Source of the DNA: Planctomycetaceae bacterium
GTDB lineage: Bacteria; Planctomycetota; Phycisphaerae; UBA1845; UTPLA1
NCBI GenBank assembly: GCA_006969385.1
Contig: CP030884.1
Coordinates: 3,472,001 to 3,536,000 of the forward strand
Reading direction: 5' to 3'
Length of the DNA: 64,000 bases
This document shows positions 37,441 to 45,206 of the stretch, in pieces. Made by a program: the position numbers and the translations under genes. Below the pieces are notes generated by a model, which was not told the origin of the DNA, made no database searches, and saw only the letters and a program-made list of their open reading frames with translations. Numbering within the stretch: position 1 is the stretch's first letter; each line of letters starts with the position of its first letter.

Positions 37441-37553
37441 ATTGAGAATGGCGAATAGCGAAGTGCGAATGCAGAAAGTGAAGAATGTAAAATGCAAAGT
37501 GCGAAGTGAAAAATGCAGAGTGCAGAACGCCAAATTCGATGTGCAAAGTGCAT
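37441..37553 (+). repeat. Low-complexity purine-rich dispersed repeat (longer copy)
   Basis: It starts ATTGAGAATGGCGAATAGCG and continues as units like AATGCAAAGTGCGAAGTG and GAAAAATGCAGAGTGCAG. It is related to 19796-19868 and begins a few bases after the acetolactate synthase stop. Confidence 0.6.
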
Positions 37554-37636
37554 AAGACATCAATTAGATTGCGGCGTGTGACAATCACGGCGTTCACGGC
37601 CATATGAGAATGCGTTCGAGCATCGCGCGTGACAAT

Positions 37637-37661
37637 CAGAGCCGCGGCCTGTGGCCGCATG
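37637..37661 (+). repeat. Dispersed repeat A
   Basis: CAGAGCCGCGGCCTGTGGCC then GCATG, differing from consensus at one base. Intergenic. Confidence 0.8.
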
Positions 37662-37748
37662 GATTGCGATGCACAATTGACTCTTAAACGTTGCAAGTCG
37701 AATTGCTAAAACACTGATCATTGAGGCGAGGCAGCTATTCTAAGATTC

Positions 37749-38306
37749 TTGACACATCCCGCGTCGCGTTCGGTGTTGGCGAAAGAGTTCGCCATCGCGC
37801 TGTGGTCTATTGGTTGGGGAGCCGTGTTCGGATTGATTTTTGGCCGAATGGGGTTTGGTGACTTTTTTCCTATCGTGATAGCGGTGGTGGCATGGCATTG
37901 GGTCGGCGTCGCTTTCCTGAGTAGGCCGATCCGAACGATGGGCGAGCGCGCTTTGCTGACAGGCGTTGCGGCATTATGCGTGATGCCAATCTTTCTTTTT
38001 TGCTACGGATATTTTGGACGCACTCTGAGCGATCAACCTTGGCCGACGTTCGTGCAAACTTGCAGTGCCGCTACTGTCGGATATTGGTTGATGACCTTCG
38101 CGACGTTTGTCGGTTGGCAGGTAATGTCGAGAAAACTGGGGACGATTGAATACGATCGGCGCTGTCTAAGTTGTGGCAACGATATGAACGGCAACCCCGC
38201 GAGCGCTTGTCCGAAGTGTGGCACGCTGGTGCAGTTCGATCAGAATGTGGAGACGAAAGAGGCAAAGCCAATCGATTTGGTATCGTTTGATGCTGATTCG
38301 AATTAA
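37749..38306 (+). CDS. Four-helix membrane protein with C-terminal zinc ribbon
   Basis: A protein of about 185 residues. Hydrophobic segments near 15-35, 38-57, 68-88 and 105-125 suggest four membrane helices. The tail after about residue 135 is soluble and carries 'CLSCGNDMNGNPASACPKCG', a CxxC...CxxC zinc ribbon. The start is a TTG at 37749 or a downstream GTG. No ATG is in frame before the first helix, so the N-terminus is uncertain. Similar small membrane/zinc-ribbon proteins are frequent in Phycisphaerae-like genomes (see also 52470-52997). It is flanked by repeats on both sides. Function unknown. Confidence 0.68.
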   Translation: MTHPASRSVLAKEFAIALWSIGWGAVFGLIFGRMGFGDFFPIVIAVVAWHWVGVAFLSRPIRTMGERALLTGVAALCVMPIFLFCYGYFGRTLSDQPWPTFVQTCSAATVGYWLMTFATFVGWQVMSRKLGTIEYDRRCLSCGNDMNGNPASACPKCGTLVQFDQNVETKEAKPIDLVSFDADSN

Positions 38307-38363
38307 TCACCGATGCTGAGTGGCAAGATGAAGTCTGAAAAACTGAATTGTCGGGTCAAAGTT

Positions 38364-38387
38364 CAGAGCTGCGGCCTGTGGCCGCAT
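38364..38387 (+). repeat. Dispersed repeat A
   Basis: CAGAGCTGCGGCCTGTGGCC then GCAT. Intergenic, directly before a repeat C element. Confidence 0.8.
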
Positions 38388-38439
38388 TAACTGAATCTTA
38401 TTCGCAAATGTGGAATCTGCTGGCGGTCTTGAATTTGCC

Positions 38440-38470
38440 GGTGGCGGTGTCAGGCTCTCGCCTGACCTAC
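38440..38470 (+). repeat. Dispersed repeat C (GTCAGGCTCTCGCCTGAC hairpin)
   Basis: GGTGGCGGT precedes the hairpin GTCAGGC-TCTC-GCCTGAC and CTAC. A second copy with the same context is at 40104-40134. The two copies flank the aldehyde dehydrogenase gene. Confidence 0.75.
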
Positions 38471-38492
38471 GATAAATCGAAGGGCATCTTAA

Positions 38493-39935
38493 ATGCTTAA
38501 TGAAACCTACCCCTACTATCTCGCCAACCAACCCGTCGCTGCCAATACCGATTTGGAGGTGACGAACAAATACACCGGCGAAGTCGCCACACGTGTGGCG
38601 ATGGCTGATGCCGCGACGATTGATAAGGCGATCGGCGCGGCGCACGATGCGCGCCATGCCATGCGCAAGATGCCGTCGTACGCGCGGGCCGATGTGTTGC
38701 GTCATCTTGCCCAGCGCATGGAGGAACGTCACGAAGAACTGGCTAAGGCGCTGTGCATCGAAGCGGGTAAGCCCATCAAAGATTCGCGCGGTGAAGTGAC
38801 GCGCGGCATCGACACGTTTAACATCGCAGCCGAAGAAGCCGTGCGCATCTACGGTGAATATCAACCCTTGGATATCTCTAAGCGCGCCGAGGGCTACGAA
38901 GGCATCTGGAAGCGCGTGCCCATCGGCGTGTGTTCGTTTATCTCGCCGTTTAACTTTCCGATCAACTTGGCTGCGCACAAGATCGCGCCGGCCATCGCGG
39001 CCGGCTGCCCCTTCGTGTTAAAGCCGGCCAGTAAGACGCCCATTGGCGCGTTGATCATGGGCGAGATACTCGCCGAGACGGATTTACCGAAAGGGGCGTT
39101 CAGCATTCTGCCATGCCGCCGCGACGGTGCCGATCTGTTTACGACCGACGAACGGTTTAAGCTGCTCTCATTTACCGGCTCGCCCGATGTGGGCTGGGCG
39201 CTGAAGGCCAAGGCGGGCAAGAAGCCGGTGGTGCTGGAGTTGGGCGGTAACGCCGCGTGCGTGGTCGATAAAGACGCCGATCAGGACTTCGCCGTCGAGC
39301 GCATGATGATCGGTGCGTTTTATCAGTCGGGCCAGTCTTGCATCGGCGTGCAGCGCGTGCTGATTCACGAGAACATTTATGAATCTTTTAAGGGGAAGCT
39401 CGTCGCGGCTGCTAAGCAGTTGAAGGTCGGCGACCCGCTCGAGGAAGACACGTTCATCGGACCTTTGATCGATGAGAAGGAGGCTAAGCGTTTGGAAGAA
39501 TGGACCGACGCGGCCGTGAAGGGCGGTGCCAAAGTGCTATGCGGTGGTAAGCGCGACGGTGCGTTCTACGATGCCACGTTTATCGAAAACGCTCCCAAAG
39601 ATGCGGCGGTAACGTGTGAAGAAGCCTTCGGCCCCATTGCCACCGTCGAGCCGTTCAATAATTTCAAACAAGCCTGCGACATCGTCAACGATAGCGTCTT
39701 CGGTCTGCAAGCGGGCGTGTTCACCAACAACATGCAAAACGCCTTCTACGCCTTCAACGAACTCGATGTCGGCGGCGTGGTGATTAACGATATTCCATCA
39801 TTCCGCGTCGACAGCATGCCCTACGGCGGCGTCAAAGACAGCGGCCTCGGTCGCGAGGGCATTCGCTTTGCCATTGAAGATATGACGGAGTTGCGCTTGA
39901 TGGTAATGAATCGGATGGGGCAAAAGCCTGAATAA
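38493..39935 (+). CDS. Aldehyde dehydrogenase family protein
   Basis: NAD(P)-dependent aldehyde dehydrogenase of 480 residues. Typical blocks: 'VPIGVCSFISPFNFPINLAA', 'LKPASKTPIGAL', 'LSFTGSPDVGWALKAKAGKK', catalytic Glu in 'VLELGGNAACVV', catalytic Cys in 'YQSGQSCIGVQRV', and C-terminal 'MPYGGVKDSGLGREGIRFAI'. The Cys context and 'INDIPSFRVDSMPYGG' place it near the lactaldehyde/phosphonoacetaldehyde/non-phosphorylating GAPDH group rather than betaine aldehyde dehydrogenases. Acetolactate synthase-like and such dehydrogenase genes often sit together, so a shared pathway is plausible. The natural aldehyde cannot be named from sequence. Confidence 0.88.
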   Translation: MLNETYPYYLANQPVAANTDLEVTNKYTGEVATRVAMADAATIDKAIGAAHDARHAMRKMPSYARADVLRHLAQRMEERHEELAKALCIEAGKPIKDSRGEVTRGIDTFNIAAEEAVRIYGEYQPLDISKRAEGYEGIWKRVPIGVCSFISPFNFPINLAAHKIAPAIAAGCPFVLKPASKTPIGALIMGEILAETDLPKGAFSILPCRRDGADLFTTDERFKLLSFTGSPDVGWALKAKAGKKPVVLELGGNAACVVDKDADQDFAVERMMIGAFYQSGQSCIGVQRVLIHENIYESFKGKLVAAAKQLKVGDPLEEDTFIGPLIDEKEAKRLEEWTDAAVKGGAKVLCGGKRDGAFYDATFIENAPKDAAVTCEEAFGPIATVEPFNNFKQACDIVNDSVFGLQAGVFTNNMQNAFYAFNELDVGGVVINDIPSFRVDSMPYGGVKDSGLGREGIRFAIEDMTELRLMVMNRMGQKPE

Positions 39936-40044
39936 ACGTCGAAACATCTATAAGTCGGAAAGTCAAAACGGCAGACCGTCAATAACCTCAACAACGTCGA
40001 AATTGCGAGATATACAGGGATGTAATTCACAAAACCGTCGGGTG

Positions 40045-40074
40045 CCCCATCCTTCGCGTTAGCGAAGGTTGGGG
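40045..40074. repeat. Hairpin element CCCCATCCTTCGC / GCGAAGGTTGGGG
   Basis: Thirteen-base arms (40045-40057, 40062-40074) pair with one mismatch around GTTA. It lies between the convergent aldehyde dehydrogenase and GH26 genes. It may terminate transcription or be another dispersed palindrome. Confidence 0.6.
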
Positions 40075-40103
40075 AATGATGCAACTGGTGCCTTCAATCT
40101 ACT

Positions 40104-40134
40104 GGTGGCACCGTCAGGCTCTCGCCTGACCTAC
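40104..40134 (+). repeat. Dispersed repeat C
   Basis: GGTGGCACC, then GTCAGGCTCTCGCCTGAC and CTAC, matching the copy at 38440-38470. Confidence 0.75.
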
Positions 40135-40146
40135 AATGTCGTGCGT

Positions 40147-41163
40147 TTATCCGCCTTGCGTACTCCACTCGCGCGCGAACGTCTCATTGAACGCTTTCAA
40201 ACAATCATCACATTCATCGACGCGCCAATTCGGCTCGCCTTCGCGGCGCTTGTCCAAATTGAACCAGATCGCCGCCTTTACTTGTGGAATCCGCGATAGA
40301 TAGGCGTGTGCGTCACGTATCCATTTAGCTTTCTGCCCCGGTTTACCCGGAGCGCAACCGAACTCCGAGATGATGATGGGTTTCGATGGGTATTTTTCCA
40401 GCAGTTCGCCCAACGGTTTCTCGTAAATCTCGGCGAAGCTTTGCCAACGATGCCACTCGGAATGATGATCGCCGAAGTTGTAGCCATCGAGCGAGACCCA
40501 ATCGACATACCGATCGCCCGGATAATACAGGTGCATATCGTTTTCGGCAGTGCGGGGAATGCTGACGACGTTGGGCGACCAGACCCATTCGACATTGCCC
40601 GCTTGTTCTGCGTCGAAGATGGTCTTGATGCGTTGCCACGCGGTGACAAACGCGAGCGGGTCTTCCGACCAACTGAACCAGTTGCCGTTCATCTCGAAGC
40701 CAAATCGCAACAGCACGCGACGGCCATCGGCGGCGGCGGCCCGCGCCCAATCGCGAAAGAACGCGTCGTATCGGCCTGCGTTGATGTCGGGCAGACACCG
40801 ACGTCCATCGCGATCGCCCCACATCCACAACTCTAACGAGATCATCGGCGTCGCGCCGACGGCGCGAATGATATCGATGCCATATTTCGGAAAAGGGCGC
40901 CCCAAGTCGCGATAAAACATGACGTATTGCGGTCGCGATGCAAATTGTTCGAGTTCTTTAGCCAGGTTGCGCTCGAATCGTCGGCCCCAGTAGATTTGAT
41001 ATACGCCCCATGCGAGCGGTTCTTTTCGTTGACCGCGCGCTGGGGTGTATGTTGGTTTATTGAGGGAGGGCGGCCCAGAGTTCGGTCGATCACCCATCCA
41101 GGCCGTCGCCGCAATAAAAAGCGGCGTCGCAAGCAACAAGAATGCAACCAGTCGGTGTTTCAT
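40147..41163 (-). CDS. Secreted glycoside hydrolase family 26-like enzyme
   Basis: A 338-residue exported protein with an N-terminal signal (MKHRLVAFLLLATPLFIAAT). The catalytic domain resembles GH26 (endo-beta-mannanase and related enzymes, clan GH-A). Acid/base Glu157 is in 'LLRFGFEMNGNWFSW', which includes the family's characteristic 'E.NG.W' pattern. 'VEWVWSPN' and 'YPGDRYVDWVSLDGYNFG' follow, and nucleophile Glu267 is in 'PIIISEFGC'. It is one compact domain without a carbohydrate-binding module. It stands alone, convergent with the aldehyde dehydrogenase. The sugar substrate (mannan, xylan or other) is unknown. Confidence 0.85.
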   Translation of the reverse strand: MKHRLVAFLLLATPLFIAATAWMGDRPNSGPPSLNKPTYTPARGQRKEPLAWGVYQIYWGRRFERNLAKELEQFASRPQYVMFYRDLGRPFPKYGIDIIRAVGATPMISLELWMWGDRDGRRCLPDINAGRYDAFFRDWARAAAADGRRVLLRFGFEMNGNWFSWSEDPLAFVTAWQRIKTIFDAEQAGNVEWVWSPNVVSIPRTAENDMHLYYPGDRYVDWVSLDGYNFGDHHSEWHRWQSFAEIYEKPLGELLEKYPSKPIIISEFGCAPGKPGQKAKWIRDAHAYLSRIPQVKAAIWFNLDKRREGEPNWRVDECDDCLKAFNETFAREWSTQGG

Positions 41164-41253
41164 CTCTATTGCAGTCTGTCGTTATGGCCGTTGAAGCAAA
41201 CATTCGTTGCAACAAAACTGACATTGGCAGCAAGCGTTTCGATTTCGTTGCGG

Positions 41254-42015
41254 TCAGGCGACTTCGAGAACATTTCCCACCGTCGTCCGCGAGCAGGCGA
41301 CGCAGTGCAATGACTTGCCGATGATGCGGCGATGGGTATCGAGCGCGATCTCGGGGGCGTTGTTGTGTTCGCTGAGATGCGCGAGGGCTAACCATTGCAA
41401 GCGTCGACCGTGGCGGGCGTTGAAGCCGGCGGCGTCGTCGTTGGAAAGGTGGCCGTTATCGCCGGCGATGCGCTGCTTGAGAAACTGCGGATAGGGGCCG
41501 TTCCAGAGCATGTCGTCGTCGTAGTTGCTTTCGAGATAGGCGGCATCCACGCCGGCCAATGCATCGGCCAGCGCTGCGAACGGATGCCCGAGGTCGGTGA
41601 AGATGCCCAGCCGCTTGCCGTCGTGTTCGACGATAAAGCAAGAGCCATCGGCCGCGTCGTGCGGCGTGGGAATGGCGTGAATGGTCGCGTCGCCGATGGT
41701 GAAGCTGGCACCGCGCTCGAAGCGATGCACACGATGCAGTTTGCCGACTTTGGCACGGGCGGCGCGCATGGTTCGATCGGTGGCGTAAACCGGTATGTTG
41801 AACTTGCGATGCAACGGGCCAACGCCGGAGATGTGATCGCTGTGTTCGTGGGAGAGAATTACCGCGTCGCAATCGGCGGCGCTGCGACCGTGCTGTGCGA
41901 GGCGCTCGGCGATGCGTTTGGCGCTGATACCGGCGTCAAACAACAGACGCGTGTCGCCCGCTTCGACGTAGATGGCGTTACCGCAGGAGCCGGATTGCAG
42001 CGAAAACGTAAGCAT
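41254..42015 (-). CDS. WalJ/YycJ-like MBL-fold metallohydrolase
   Basis: A 253-residue cytoplasmic metallo-beta-lactamase-fold hydrolase. The ATG at 42015 begins directly at the conserved 'MLTFSLQSGSCGNAIYVEAG'. The long frame upstream overlaps nadE and is rejected. The metal motif HEHSDH lies at residues 56-61 ('VILSHEHSDHISGVGPLHRK'). 'GIFTDLGHPF', 'YLESNYDDDML' and 'NGHLSNDDAAGF' match the YycJ/WalJ group, which are DNA 5'-3' exonuclease-like or WalK-pathway-associated proteins. It follows nadE by 53 bp on the same strand, so the two are likely co-transcribed. Confidence 0.86.
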   Translation of the reverse strand: MLTFSLQSGSCGNAIYVEAGDTRLLFDAGISAKRIAERLAQHGRSAADCDAVILSHEHSDHISGVGPLHRKFNIPVYATDRTMRAARAKVGKLHRVHRFERGASFTIGDATIHAIPTPHDAADGSCFIVEHDGKRLGIFTDLGHPFAALADALAGVDAAYLESNYDDDMLWNGPYPQFLKQRIAGDNGHLSNDDAAGFNARHGRRLQWLALAHLSEHNNAPEIALDTHRRIIGKSLHCVACSRTTVGNVLEVA

Positions 42016-42068
42016 TTGGCGGAAGTGTATCGCGTTGCGAACGAAGGTGGAAGCGAAATCACCAAATC

Positions 42069-43724
42069 TCAATATTGAAACCGAGCCGCGATGGGCATGC
42101 GCCGGCCCACGCCGAAGGCGCGGCTGGTGACTTTGAGACCCGTGGCCATTTGTTTGCGCTTGTATTCGTTTTGATCGACCTTGCGGGCGATGTCGCGAAC
42201 GGTTTCCAGATCGAAGCCGTCGGCCACGATTTCGTCGACCGACATCTCTAGCTCGATATAGCGCCGCAGGATGCCATCGAGCACGTCGTATGGCGGTAGC
42301 GATTGTTGGTCGTGTTGATCCGGGCGGAGTTCGGCGGATGGCGGTTTGGTGATCGTCGATTCGGGGATGATTTCGCGACCGGCACGTTCGTTCATCCATC
42401 GCGCCAGGTCGTACACCATGATCTTCGGTACATCGCTGATGACGGCCAGGCCGCCGCACATATCGCCGTACAGCGTGCAGTAGCCGACGGACAATTCGCT
42501 CTTATTGCCGGTCGTCAGCAAGAGTCGACCGAATTTGTTGGACAGACTCATCAGCAACAATCCGCGCACGCGTGCCTGCATGTTTTCTTCGGTAACGTCG
42601 GGTGGTCGCTCGCCGAAGTGGGGCGTGAGCGTTTCTTCGGCGGCGGCGTGAATTTCGCGAATGGCGATTTCCTGAAACTCAACGCCGAGTTGCTTCGCCA
42701 AAGATTCGGCATCGCTAACGCTATGATCGCTGCTATAGCGCGACGGTAGCGCAACGCCGAGAACCTTATCGGCACCCAACGCTTCGACGGCGATGGCGCA
42801 GGTGACAGCCGAATCGATGCCGCCGGACAGGCCGATGACGACGTTCTCGAATCCGCATTTGCGTACGTAATCGCGCGTGCCCAACACCAATGCATCGTTA
42901 ACCGACGCGAGCGCTTCGGGGTAATCGGCGATCAACTTCTCGTCGCTATCGAGGTCGGCCAACAGTATATCGGTCTCGAAGGCGCGGGCGCGGTTGGTGA
43001 GCGTACCATCGGCGGCGACGACGAAACTGCCGCCGTCGAAGATGAGTTCATCGTTACCGCCGACTTGGTTGCAGAGCATGACGGGGCAGCCGGCCTTGCG
43101 CGCATGGCCCGCGAGCATCTTTTGACGAAACGCTTGCTTATCGATCACGAACGGTGAGGCCGAGAGATTCACGATGAGATCGACGCCACGCTGCGCGATC
43201 TCATCGATCGGTCGGCGATGATAGCGGCGACCGCTGAAGCATTCGTCGTCGGTCCAGAGGTCTTCGCAGATGGTGATGGCGATACGTCGGCTTTTGCCGG
43301 CGAGCGGCACGTCGACGACGGTGCATTCCTTAGCTGGTTCGAAGTAACGGTGTTCGTCGAAGACGTCGTAGGTGGGCAGCAGCGATTTATGCGCGACGGC
43401 GATGCGCTTGCCGCCGTGCAGCAAGGCGGCGGCGTTGTGCAGGGGCACGCCGTCGGGCGACGCATTGGTGTCGACGAAGCCGACGAGCGCGGCAGCCTTA
43501 CCGTTGAGTTTCAGCGCGAGATGTTCGAGGGCGGCAATATTGCGGCGCACGAAACTCGGCTTGAGCAGCAGATCCTTCGGTGGATAACCGGTAATGGCAA
43601 GCTCGTTGAATATGACGAGGTCGGCACCTTGTGCGTCGGCTTGTGCGTATGCGTGAATGGTCTTGTGGGTGTTTCCGTCGATGTCGCCGACGGTGGCGTT
43701 GAGCTGCGCGAGTGCGATCTTCAT
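42069..43724 (-). CDS. nadE: Glutamine-dependent NAD+ synthetase
   Basis: Last step of NAD synthesis: amidation of deamido-NAD with ammonia from glutamine. It has 551 residues. The N-terminal nitrilase-type glutaminase domain holds the triad Glu41 ('FNELAITGYPPKDLL'), Lys113 ('AHKSLLPTYDVFDE') and Cys153 ('ITICEDLW'). The C-terminal synthetase domain has the ATP P-loop SGGIDSA (300-306) and 'LLTTGNKSELSVGYCTLYGD'. Length and layout match the 540-570 residue bacterial form. WalJ-like hydrolase gene downstream. Upstream is a 384-bp repeat-bearing spacer. Confidence 0.96.
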   Translation of the reverse strand: MKIALAQLNATVGDIDGNTHKTIHAYAQADAQGADLVIFNELAITGYPPKDLLLKPSFVRRNIAALEHLALKLNGKAAALVGFVDTNASPDGVPLHNAAALLHGGKRIAVAHKSLLPTYDVFDEHRYFEPAKECTVVDVPLAGKSRRIAITICEDLWTDDECFSGRRYHRRPIDEIAQRGVDLIVNLSASPFVIDKQAFRQKMLAGHARKAGCPVMLCNQVGGNDELIFDGGSFVVAADGTLTNRARAFETDILLADLDSDEKLIADYPEALASVNDALVLGTRDYVRKCGFENVVIGLSGGIDSAVTCAIAVEALGADKVLGVALPSRYSSDHSVSDAESLAKQLGVEFQEIAIREIHAAAEETLTPHFGERPPDVTEENMQARVRGLLLMSLSNKFGRLLLTTGNKSELSVGYCTLYGDMCGGLAVISDVPKIMVYDLARWMNERAGREIIPESTITKPPSAELRPDQHDQQSLPPYDVLDGILRRYIELEMSVDEIVADGFDLETVRDIARKVDQNEYKRKQMATGLKVTSRAFGVGRRMPIAARFQY

Positions 43725-43903
43725 ACGGCAGGATTATAGCGATGGCGGTTAGGTTGCGGCAGGTGGCAGCGTTGAAAAAGTTGTTGATGATGTGGGCGCG
43801 GTAATTTGGTTGTGTTTGTGTGGATGAGTTTATTGATGGGTTTGATTGGGAAAATTTTCACGATGGTTGGGTGATGGTATTTTTTGCTGGCGGTGTTGTC
43901 TTG

Positions 43904-43928
43904 CATGCGGCCACAGGCCGCGGCTCCG
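43904..43928 (-). repeat. Dispersed repeat A, reverse orientation
   Basis: Plus strand reads CATGCGGCCACAGGCCGCGG then CTC, the reverse complement of the repeat A consensus. Confidence 0.8.
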
Positions 43929-43961
43929 CCGGGTCGCGCGTTGACTCGAGTTAAGGGAAAT

Positions 43962-43992
43962 AAAAAGGCGGCGTTCAAAATTGAACGCCGCC
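43962..43992 (-). terminator. Terminator downstream of the UGA-containing redoxin gene
   Basis: A perfect 12-bp stem GGCGGCGTTCAA (43967-43978) / TTGAACGCCGCC (43981-43992) has a 2-nt loop in the DNA palindrome and TTTTTA on the minus strand. Confidence 0.85.
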
Positions 43993-44064
43993 CATTCGCC
44001 CTTTCAAAGCAAGGGGATTTTTCGACGAATCGCAAGAGCTTTGCCGGATAAAGCGGCGACATAT

Positions 44065-44108
44065 TTTCGACGTTTCGACGTTTCGACGTTTCGACGTTTC
44101 GACGTTTC
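44065..44108. repeat. Tandem 8-bp repeat (TTTCGACG) x5
   Basis: Five perfect copies at 44065-44104 plus a partial TTTC unit. It directly abuts the stop codon of the minus-strand redoxin gene. Confidence 0.9.
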
Positions 44109-45056
44109 CTACTTTCCTACCTTTAACTCGTCCATGCGATTCAAGACCGCCTTCCAACTTGGGCGCGTGCGGACGGTGCCGGGAAAGATTTCGCGCACCA
44201 CGCCTTTTTTATCGATCAGATAGGTCGTGGTACGGTCGTAGCGCTGCGTTTGTTCGCGCCCGATATCGGCCACGATGAAGAAGGGCGGCTTACCGTCGAA
44301 TTTCGTTAGAAATTTGGCGTGGCTTTCGAGGTCTTTGTCCTCTTGGGCGATGGCGATGGCAATCGTATCGCGGGCGGCAAACTCGTCGTACATGTTTTGC
44401 AACTGAACCAGTTGCGTCGCGCAGTACGGTCACCAGAAGGCACGGTACGTCGAGACAATGATGTTCTTTTTGCCGAGGTATTGGCTGAGATCGACTTCGG
44501 TTCCGTCGGCTTGCGGCAACTTGAATGAGACGGCTTTGTCGCCGAGTTCGAGTTCGTTGCCGATGCCCCAAGTGGACGGGCTTTCGTCGATACGGGTCGG
44601 CGTTGCGTCTTTCGTCAGTGCAATGGCCATACGACGACGGATGTACCAAACGTCGGTGTTGTCTGCGTCGGTTACGTAACCGATCAGGTTGACGGCGAAG
44701 CGTTCGTCCTTCGACGGCGCCTTCGTGATCTTGAACTCGAAGGACGTTTCGCGCCCCTCCATCATCTTTTCTTCGGGTGGTCGCAAAAAGCCGTTGCGGC
44801 TTTGTTTGCGAATGCCTTCGAGACGGGGCCCCTGCATCTCCACGCATTCGGGGGCGTCGACTTGCAGAATAAAGTTCGGGGCTTCGCCCGCGTTGCCCGT
44901 CCAGCCGTCCTTGAGATCGACGCTGACGAAGAGCCGCATCGTCTTACCGACGTCACGGTCGGGGCTGTCAATCCGCATATCCATCTTGACGACGTCCGGC
45001 GGTAGGGCAGTGCCTGCGAGCGTCACGCTAAGCGCAATGGGTAAAAGCAGGTTCAT
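44109..45056 (-). CDS. Exported redoxin with in-frame UGA, probable selenoprotein
   Basis: A 315-residue protein if the UGA at 44430-44432 is read as selenocysteine (residue 209). The ATG at 45056 has AGAGGA about 9 bp upstream and begins a signal peptide (MNLLLPIALSVTLAGTA). Residues 20-150 form a DsbD-N-like or unnamed beta-rich domain. Residues 165-315 are an AhpC/TSA-type thioredoxin fold: 'ELGDKAVSFKLPQADGTEVD', 'NIIVSTYRAFW', then UGA, then PYCATQLVQLQ. The UGA falls exactly on the first Cys of the usual W-C-P-x-C redox motif, and Cys212 remains. Both halves are in one frame with no other disruption. A hairpin fitting a bacterial SECIS follows the UGA. The alternative is a nonsense mutation or base error. 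Selenocysteine machinery genes are not in the window. Confidence 0.82.
44399..44415 (-). promoter_or_regulatory. Candidate bacterial SECIS hairpin
   Basis: In the mRNA the stem GCAACUG / CAGUUGC closes a GUU loop whose first base is 22 nt downstream of the UGA. Bacterial SECIS elements have a short stem, a G within the first loop positions, and 16-37 nt spacing. This hairpin meets all three. Confidence 0.65.
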
Positions 45057-45206
45057 AGGCGAATATCCTCTTTTCAGTTTAATAGCATCGTGAGTATGAC
45101 GGCGGTGTATTCCCGCGTGCGCCAACTTTCTTGCGGCATCATGCGAAAAACCGCGTCAATTTGCAATTATTTGGATGGTCCGGCACGGATTGCGAGCCTG
45201 TCGCTG

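Larger units (their letters stand above)
37435..37748. other. 314-bp spacer occupied by two repeat elements
   Basis: It holds the purine-rich repeat (37441-37553) and a copy of repeat A (37637-37661). No gene was found. Confidence 0.55.
43725..44108. other. 384-bp spacer upstream of nadE with repeat A, a terminator and a tandem repeat
   Basis: It contains repeat A in reverse (43904-43928), the selenoprotein-gene terminator (43962-43992) and an 8-bp tandem repeat (44065-44108). The part next to nadE (43741-43880) is T/G-rich on the plus strand with no recognised element. Confidence 0.5.

Noticed and set aside
42016..42459. N-terminal extension of the WalJ-like hydrolase
   Set aside because: It overlaps nadE on the same strand in another frame. 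The conserved family start is at 42015.
44430..44432. Treating the redoxin gene as a pseudogene split by a nonsense codon
   Set aside because: Both halves are intact in one frame, the stop is UGA at a redox-Cys position, and a SECIS-like hairpin is correctly placed. Selenocysteine is the better reading, though base error is still possible.
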